64,000 bases of DNA, from the NCBI RefSeq assembly GCF_000003815.2, contig NC_049984.1:18230326-18294325 (forward strand), in the 5' to 3' direction. Below are positions 57,412-64,000 of the stretch, one piece after another. Position 1 is the stretch's first letter. Each line of letters starts with the position of its first letter. The notes beneath the pieces are model-generated. The model saw only the letters and a list, made by a program, of their open reading frames with translations, was not told the origin of the DNA and searched no databases. This DNA is from Branchiostoma floridae (Eukaryota > Chordata > Leptocardii > Amphioxiformes > Branchiostomatidae). The position numbers were made by a program, and so were the translations under genes.

Positions 57412-57695
57412 AAATTATTTTCTATTTTACAGTCTTGTGTTAAAATTTTATTGTACAAGCTGAAAGCTGAAAAACACAGTCACCACAGTCGAGTGTGCTT
57501 TGTTGGGTAATCACACAGGCAGCAAATGCTATATCATTAGGCTATGGACATTTATAGGTCACAAGCCTTTCGTTGATGAGTTTGGCCAAGGCCAAAGCCC
57601 TTTCAACTCAAAATAGAACTTATACGATGTATTTTACAGTTTTATTTGTTTAAAAAATCTTCTTGTACAAGCTGAAAGCTGAAAAACACAGTGAC
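57361..57695. repeat. Tandem duplication of the zinc-finger gene's 3' end
   Basis: TCACAAGCCTTTGAG...CAACTCAAAATAGAA...TACAAGCTGAAAGCTGAAAA at 57361-57480 is repeated from 57559 to about 57690, period about 198 bp. The copy includes the last 17 codons and the start of the 3' untranslated region. Confidence 0.85.
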
Positions 57696-57898
57696 CTTTC
57701 AACATCACTATCATAAAGAAAATTCTGATTAATTATTGACTTGAAAAGCTAGTTTCTTGCAATTTTTAAAATTAGTTTACCGCTATTTTGTGCAATCATA
57801 AGGCTTAGTGACAATAGAATGATTGGTATTTTGGTATAACTTCAAATTTTCCCAAGTAGATTGTATGTATGACTTCTACACTTCTACGAGTCACACCT

Positions 57899-58060
57899 GT
57901 GTAATTGTCCAACACTGCTCACTTGCCTGNNNNNNNNNNNNNNNNNNNNNNNNNNNNNNNNNNNNNNNNNNNNNNNNNNNNNNNNNNNNNNNNNNNNNNN
58001 NNNNNNNNNNNNNNNNNNNNNNNNNNNNNAGGCAAAGTGAGCAGTGTTGGACAATTACAC
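57899..58060. repeat. Inverted repeat flanking an assembly gap
   Basis: GTGTAATTGTCCAACACTGC TCACTTGCCTG (57899-57929) and its complement (58030-58060) enclose the 100-N gap 57930-58029. The match is 31 bp with one difference. Confidence 0.9.
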
Positions 58061-58099
58061 AAGTCGCAAAATGCTATATCATTTGGAAACAGGCACTTG

Positions 58100-59100
58100 T
58101 AGCCCCAGAGGATAAAGAGTAGGTCGCATCAAATTTCACAAAATAAACAGCAGAACAACTCGCAAGTACCTCGACTCATTGTCAGTCAAAAGGCCATTGA
58201 CGTATATCCTTAGCAACCTTCCTTAACGATATTTCCTGAAGACGTAACCGAAGACACATCAATCTCATGGTTTATTTACAGACTACGTGTATAAGGGCGT
58301 AGACTGTGACTCAGCTAGACAGGTTACAAAGGGTCACCTGCATAGCCATAGGCACTGTATAGGGTGAAAAACCAGCATAAGATTTTCTTTTGTAGAAACA
58401 AATTTTGGTTGGGTAGGGGACGACTTACAAATTATGTTGTTACCCAGGGTCATGAGTTAGTGTGTTGTGTATTATTACGCTGGTCAGACCATCTAGTTAT
58501 TAATAGGTTTTGACACTATGTTTGCAAAAAAAAGACTATAAAAAAAATAATGCCTTTTGTCGTTAATAGTAGCATCATTGACAGGCAAATGGTCAAATAT
58601 GTGGACTATTTTTTTAAGAAACAGTGGCATTAATTACTAGTAGTAGTAAACATGTACAAGGCTGCAGTGTATTACTACATACAGATAGATGGTGGGGAAT
58701 TCCCACTATGCAAATGAGAGGCTTGACAATAGGGACTCCGCCACTTGTGACGTCAGAGGGATCAGGTGTAATGGGTCGATGTTTGGCGCGAAAGCTTACC
58801 AAGACCATGATGATGATTTGATAATATGCGGTAGGTGACATTCTTTGTGCACCCCAAAGTTGATGCAAGCGAAGGGAAAAATATCGTTGCAAGAAATAAG
58901 TCATGTTCATTATGGAATCTATTGAATTGGTCAGGAATATTTTATAAATGACCTAACCCACAGAACGCGGTATACCCAACAATGAATTCTTTATGTTCTT
59001 TCACATCTTCGTTGACTTGTGAGTGAAGGACCAAATCACCACCTTTTATAACACAAAAAAGACGGTATAACGTTAGTATCTGTTCTCCGATATGTTTTTT
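58100..59100. other. Intergenic DNA with a cluster of factor-binding consensus sites
   Basis: Between 58708 and 58793 lie an octamer ATGCAAAT (58708), a CRE TGACGTCA (58748) and an E2F-type palindrome TTTGGCGCGAAA (58782). No gene start was recognised beside them. Confidence 0.4.
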
Positions 59101-59111
59101 TTTTTAAATTA

Positions 59112-59649
59112 GGCCACAGCAAGTAAATTTTATGGATGACATCCTCTGCAGACTGCAAAAATAGTGCGATAGGGCGAAAAAAAAACAAGATGGGTGAAAA
59201 AAAAAAAGATGGCTACATTTTCATAAATAGGCACCATAAAGCTGTGATGACTGTTGTAAAAAGAATTAAAGGGACAAAACATGATATCAGAGCCAACAAG
59301 GCATTCATTCCTGTATTTAAGACATGTACTGGTGTGGTAAACGTGACACTAGTGGGGTAGACTGGCATCACCAACAAAGTTGGTAACCACACTCATAGCT
59401 TCCATATTGGTGTCACTTTTACAACTATCCAATAAGTTTAATTTTTACAACTAGAGTCATGGGTACCTCGCAAGTGTCACTTCTACAAATACATTCATTA
59501 GGCTATAACACAATATATTTGCTCATTTTGGTACTTTATCGTCATGTTGACCATCCCTGCAGAAGAAAAAATTCTTGTTTTTTTTTCTGAAATCAGGCGA
59601 AAATTAATGCGCGCGCTGATGTCATCCATAAAATTTACTTGCTGTGGCC
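59112..59649. mobile_element. MITE with 32-bp perfect inverted ends and TTA target duplication
   Basis: GGCCACAGCAAGTAAATTTT ATGGATGACATC (59112-59143) is perfectly complementary to 59618-59649. TTA flanks both ends. A 3-bp TTA duplication is typical of PIF/Harbinger elements. There is no transposase. The perfect arms suggest recent activity. Confidence 0.88.
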
Positions 59650-60183
59650 TTACCGCATATATTTGCTTCTTCATTCAGAATTTTCTCTACCTGTTTTGGC
59701 TGACATAAGATATAGTTCAAGTTTATTTTGAAAAAAAAAACACACACAACAACATTTTGAGTCATTCGGACGGTTGTAATGCATCGTACCCATCGGAACT
59801 ACATAACGCCAAACTTCGCAACTGTTCTGTGTTGTAGTTTGATTTTTAAAAGGATGGGAAGGAGAAGTGAAACGCATACTCCTTGCCTTTTTTTCTAAAT
59901 CCGTCTTTAGTGATGTCCGAAAGACAATTTTACACATTATACGTTACCCAGGTCAGCGTGCCATATTTATGTTGAACAGTTAATATGAACACACAACAAG
60001 TATAAGTCTGATATTTGCAGCATCAAACAAAACGTGCACCTACATAATGATCTAGTCACGCCCGACACCCGAGGCGAGGTAAGTTGAAAGACCAGGTAGC
60101 CCAGGTATGACGAGTTGAATACGGGTAGAATTACACAGCGCGCGACGCCTCACTACCTTCACTCTCCCCACACATACCAAAAC

Positions 60184-63100
60184 ATGGCCGCCAGGTTGAC
60201 AAGTTTCCTTCTCCTCCTGACGGCGTGTGCTGCTGTTGTTCCCGTACAATCTGCCACGGAATCAACCACTGCTTTGCTTGAAGACAAGGTGATCACTTGT
60301 AAAGTTTGATATAGTGTTTTAAGATGTGCGAAGTGCTGTTTTGATAACTGATTTAAAAATCAGTCGGGGCAAAACTTGACCTGAGGTGCTTCTGAGTAAC
60401 ATGTCATTGTATGTGGTATAGCTTAATTGAGGGGCGTTATAGACAATGAACAGGAACTATTATAATTATGTTCACTGTACAAATGTTTATGCATAACGTA
60501 GCCATAAATGGTGTACTAGTTTGTTATCTGAGGGATGTGCCCTGATATAAGGAAATGACCATGTTCATAGCTTGCCTACACAGGGGACGAAAAGTTCAAG
60601 TTTTATGTTAGGAATTACCAGATTTCAAGCTTTCTTTGTGCGTTATGAATTTTACAATATCATGACCATTGGACGGCTGTCTTGGAGTTATGTAGTCTTA
60701 TTTTAAAATAGAACATTACGAAATGTAATACAACAAGAAACCAACAACCACATATAATAATACAATGTACAAATGGTTGCTGTATCTTTTGAACAGTGCA
60801 CAATTTTTCCCACAGTGTTTACCTACGTTATTTGCCCTTTCCTTGTCAGATCTACAACAACACGTGCTCTAAACCACCCTTAGGTGTATCAAGTACCAGT
60901 TCACCACAGGTAAGAACCAAAATACACATTCAAATATGGTCACATACGAACCCGGAAGTAATAAAGACATACCGAGTTCATATTCTTAACTGTAAGAGCA
61001 GTTACTTGTAGATCTGTTTGTATTAACTGTCTTACTCATCAGGTTAGAATTTCTGTATCTGTATCTGTATCTGTATAGCCGGTATAACCGCCATTCGGCG
61101 TAACACACCAGCTTCGCAGGCACGCGGCGCGGCAGCAGCTGGTTATATTACACTGAACGATCCGTCACACCTAACTTTTGCACATCTAACTGCAAGCGTT
61201 CTTTAAAACTATCCAGAGAAGATGCCCCTACTGTACTTGGTGATAACAAATTCCAATCTACGATAGTTCTGGGAAAATACGAATTTTTGAACACATCAAT
61301 CCTAGCTTGGAAACTCTGGTACTTGAAGTCATGGCTGTTTCTTGTTCTTTTTTGAGCTGGTATTAGATACTTATCAGTCGGTACGTCCACCAGCTTATTG
61401 GTCATTTTGTACATCATGCAAAGTCTGGACATTTTCCTTCTGTCTTCAAGTGATGTCCACTGTAGATCTGTTTTCATTTTGGTAACACTAGCATCCCTGT
61501 TGTAGTTGCAATTGTTTGTACAGAATCGGGCAGCTTGGTTCTGTACCCTTTCAAGTTTATCTTTGTCTTTCTTTGTATACGGATCCCATAATTTCTTGAC
61601 GTTACGTGCGGGTTTATGGCTTTCTAAATGAGGTAAAATATCACAAATATTTTCAAAATGACGACATGCAGAAGGATGACAAATCTTGTGACGGCTAGCT
61701 TTTATTTTGTTTTCAACTTCCGGCTCGAGTTCTCACAGTACAGTCGAGCGGGCGGCCGGTATATTTCGTTTCGTATCTGGTCCTTTCATATCAAAGACTA
61801 TTATAATCATAGTTCCTATACATATGTGACGAAGCTGTATAAAAGTGTATACGCCATCGTAATGGTATTTATCATATTGCCATGTTTGTTGTTATCTCTT
61901 TGTAAGTATTGTTGACGTTTGTTGGCGTTATACGAGGGGCGTGCAATAAGTAATGTCCCTGACCCATTTCCCATAGCAGGAGATTAATGAAACTTGACAC
62001 AGATATTAGTCATTCTCTTCATAGGAATCACCCAGAGTTATGCATTTCTCCCATCGTTTGATGCAGCTCTGGACACCGTTTTTGTAGGACACCCCAGGTT
62101 GGTCCTCCAACAGATGCCTCATCAATGGCAGAAGAGGGACGATCAGGTCTGGGAGCTGTTTCCACAGACTTCCGGCCACGTTTGAATTCAGGATGCCAGC
62201 GTTTTACAAGGTCATATGATGGGGCATCATCACCATAAGTTTCTTTCATTTCATCAAAAGTCTTCTTTGGTGTGCGTCCTTTCAAATACAAAAACCGGAT
62301 CACTGCGCGACACTCAACTGGCTCCATTTCACACCTGGTCAATTTCGCACCTGACTCAGTTCAAACACCAGTAAATCAGAAACCACAATTAGTTCAGAGC
62401 TGTTTTTTTGCAACATAACCCATAGAGATATGAATCATTACACATACAAAATTTCATCTAGATCAAACGACTGGAAGTGGGTCAGGGACATTACTTATTG
62501 AACGCCCCTCGTATTTGCCCTGTAGGACATGGTAGGACCCTTCAAACTCTCAGTGGAGATAAGATATTACGACGGAAACCGGCGGACAAAAACTGTCTCA
62601 TCCTCTGACTTGACGGACGGTCTCACCACAGACAACCATCTATGTGAGTGTTACGGTACTCAGTGACATCCTTCAACATGTATTGAAAGGAAATCAAAGA
62701 AAAACATTGTTTCGTATATCCTACACCAATGACAGCCGTACAAACCAACTTTGCTTACAATCAACAATTTCAATGCCACAAAAAAGTGTGGTCGAAAAAA
62801 AATAAACATATTGGGCACAAATCAAAGGAGTTAGCCACTTAAATGTCATGCCTTGGGATAATGACATTGACAATGATGATAATGTCATCTCAATAATGTT
62901 TTGATGAGGAAGATGATAATTGATAACAATACTATTCAAAAGAATAGAGTATACCGTTCTTCTCTTTAGCAAATACCAATGGAAATATAATGTTTGTACT
63001 ACAGATAGAAAGATAGCTACATGACTACCCTAAAGATTCGTACATAAATGAATGAATACCTATCGATAAATTGTAGTTTGTACTAAATCTTTGATATACT

Positions 63101-63259
63101 TCCTCAGGTCACCTGAGCTTCACTGTGAAGATAGCGACAGATTCCACCACCCTGCCAGGACTGGGGAAGATAGTGGAGAAAGCGTACACGTGCATCACCA
63201 AGTTTCCCGGGGTACCGGAGGACCAGTATGCACCTAATAACTTCTTTAGCTTCGAAAAT
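60184..63259 (+). CDS. Secreted or membrane protein, first four coding exons; 3' end outside the window
   Basis: Exons 60184-60288, 60850-60909, 62526-62643, 63108-63259 join in frame with GT-AG introns (phases 0, 0, 1, 0) to give 145 residues. MAARLTSFLLLLTACAAVVP then VQSATES is a clear signal peptide. NNTCSKPPLGVSST follows, then DMVGPFKLSVEIRYYDG and CHLSFTVKIATDS, ending APNNFFSFEN at a GTGAGT donor. No family is recognised. Alternating hydrophobic strands suggest an extracellular beta-sandwich. A Cys codon split T|GT by a phase-1 intron also occurs in both ectodomain modules of the receptor kinase, and the exon phases agree. Common ancestry is possible but unproven. Intron 2 carries two transposon insertions. 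Confidence 0.75.
61046..61602 (-). pseudogene. 5'-truncated LINE: end of the reverse transcriptase ORF plus 3' tail
   Basis: The minus strand encodes KKLWDPYTKKDKDKLERVQN QAARF, then SLEDRRKMSRLCMMYKMTNK and FPRTIVDWNLLSP, ending VTDRSV. This is the well-known C-terminal part of non-LTR reverse transcriptases (DP.....KLE.VQRRAARF ... WxxLxxRR...L..xYK). The element ends in four or more ATACAG units (61052-61075), the short tandem tail seen in some LINE families. It is inserted against the direction of the surrounding gene. Confidence 0.85.
61932..62511 (-). mobile_element. Deleted mariner-type transposon with TA target duplication
   Basis: The ends CGAGGGGCGTGCAATAAGTA ATGTCCCTGACCCA and the complement (ending 62511) are 35-38 bp inverted repeats, flanked by TA on both sides. 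The minus-strand frame 62028-62342 begins with the helix-turn-helix region of mariner transposases (CRAVIRFLYLKGRTPK, ETYGDDAPSYDLVKRWHPEF). It then joins a C-terminal-looking scrap, so the catalytic DDD core is missing. A typical mariner is about 1.3 kb; this copy is 580 bp. Confidence 0.9.
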
Positions 63260-64000
63260 GTGAGTTACAAGGACGTATTTGGTTACATGACTGTTTATAA
63301 TATCCAATTTGTTTATTGAGAGTCCATTCCGAGTCACCGAGAGGTTTTAAGATGATAATTGTAATTTTTGAACGATTTTAAATAGAAGAATATTTCAGTC
63401 ACTATAGCTCTAAACTGTTCAAACAATTAAAAATGAAAGATTGAACATGTTTGAACCTATTCATGTTTGTTAGAAACATTGGGCAAGTAACGGTACAAAT
63501 ATATATTTATTTAGTTAGATTGTTTTAAACATTTCCAAAATATTTGAACAAAAGGTTAGAATTACCCTCTTGGTAATGTGGAATTGGCTCTATGATGCCT
63601 CAAAATGTATTTTGGATGTGAAGTTGGATGGCCTCTTTTCCACATCACTTCCATGTTTTATGAAGTGATGGTACGCACATTTGTACCGCATGCACGTCTG
63701 GGAAGGTTGCGATATAATAGCGATATAAATGTCAGGTAAACTTGCTGATAATAGCCAAAATCACCAAGTCCCAAAGGCAACTTCTACAACATTTATCGCG
63801 TAAAATTTTTTTTCGTGCCGTGATAATGCTCTTAGACATAATATATGTACTTTATATTCAGTTGACAGCATAGATCTTAAGGATTTTACCATGGTCAATA
63901 TTGACCGAAGGAGGTCATACTACCAAGGAGGTTGAAAAGCATAGATAAAAGACAATCGGATGAAGCTGTGCAATTAATTATGATTGAGCTGCACAAAGAT
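63260..64000. other. Intron or flank of the right-hand gene, nothing further recognised
   Basis: AT-rich DNA after the last visible splice donor. No next exon was found before the window ends. Confidence 0.4.

Noticed and set aside
59136-59360. Lys-rich open frame of 74 codons starting in a MITE end
   Set aside because: It starts inside the terminal repeat and is made of AAAAAG tracts; no similarity to a transposase.

Overview
This is intron-rich, repeat-laden animal DNA. Interrupted genes with GT-AG introns, a 27-exon receptor tyrosine kinase, tRNA-like SINE heads, LINE fragments, many short inverted-repeat transposons and three assembly gaps (32226-32325, 52540-52745, 57930-58029) point to an invertebrate deuterostome. 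Amphioxus (Branchiostoma) is my best guess; that is an inference from style and from the lineage-specific look of the receptor, not a proof.

Layout. 1-1.5 kb: first exon of a small secreted-protein gene on the minus strand that runs off the left end. 2.6-3.3 kb: a 29-bp minisatellite. 7.6-15.4 kb: a complete ten-exon minus-strand paralogue of that secreted-protein gene, 234 aa, with an acidic front and a short, strongly basic helical tail. 15.4-33 kb: no convincing gene. This stretch is a graveyard of inverted-repeat elements, nested transposons, SINE-like pieces, minisatellites and simple repeats. 33.1-53.2 kb: one large plus-strand gene for a receptor tyrosine kinase. Its ectodomain is two tandem copies of a module (cadherin-like, an unrecognised domain, eight-cysteine EGF), followed by one Ig domain, a membrane helix and a complete kinase domain. 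The last coding exon probably lies in the gap at 52540-52745. 54.7-57.4 kb: a two-exon C2H2 zinc-finger gene with 13 fingers. 60.2-63.3 kb: the first four coding exons of another secreted or membrane protein that continues past the right edge.

The most striking non-coding signal is a set of four hammerhead-ribozyme-like motifs (4541-4582 minus, 28675-28724 minus, 28933-28982 plus, 39778-39820 plus). All keep the CTGANGA / GAAA / GTC core while the paired stems I and II differ between loci by compensatory changes. All four also have one extra A before stem II. Two sit head to head in a 127-bp near-perfect inverted repeat. They look like relics of Penelope-type retroelements.

The protein genes do not form an obvious functional cluster. 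The two small secreted genes are paralogues from a local duplication. The receptor is a cell-surface signalling protein, the zinc-finger protein a likely nuclear DNA-binding factor, and the right-hand gene a secreted or surface protein whose intron phases resemble the receptor's ectodomain module.
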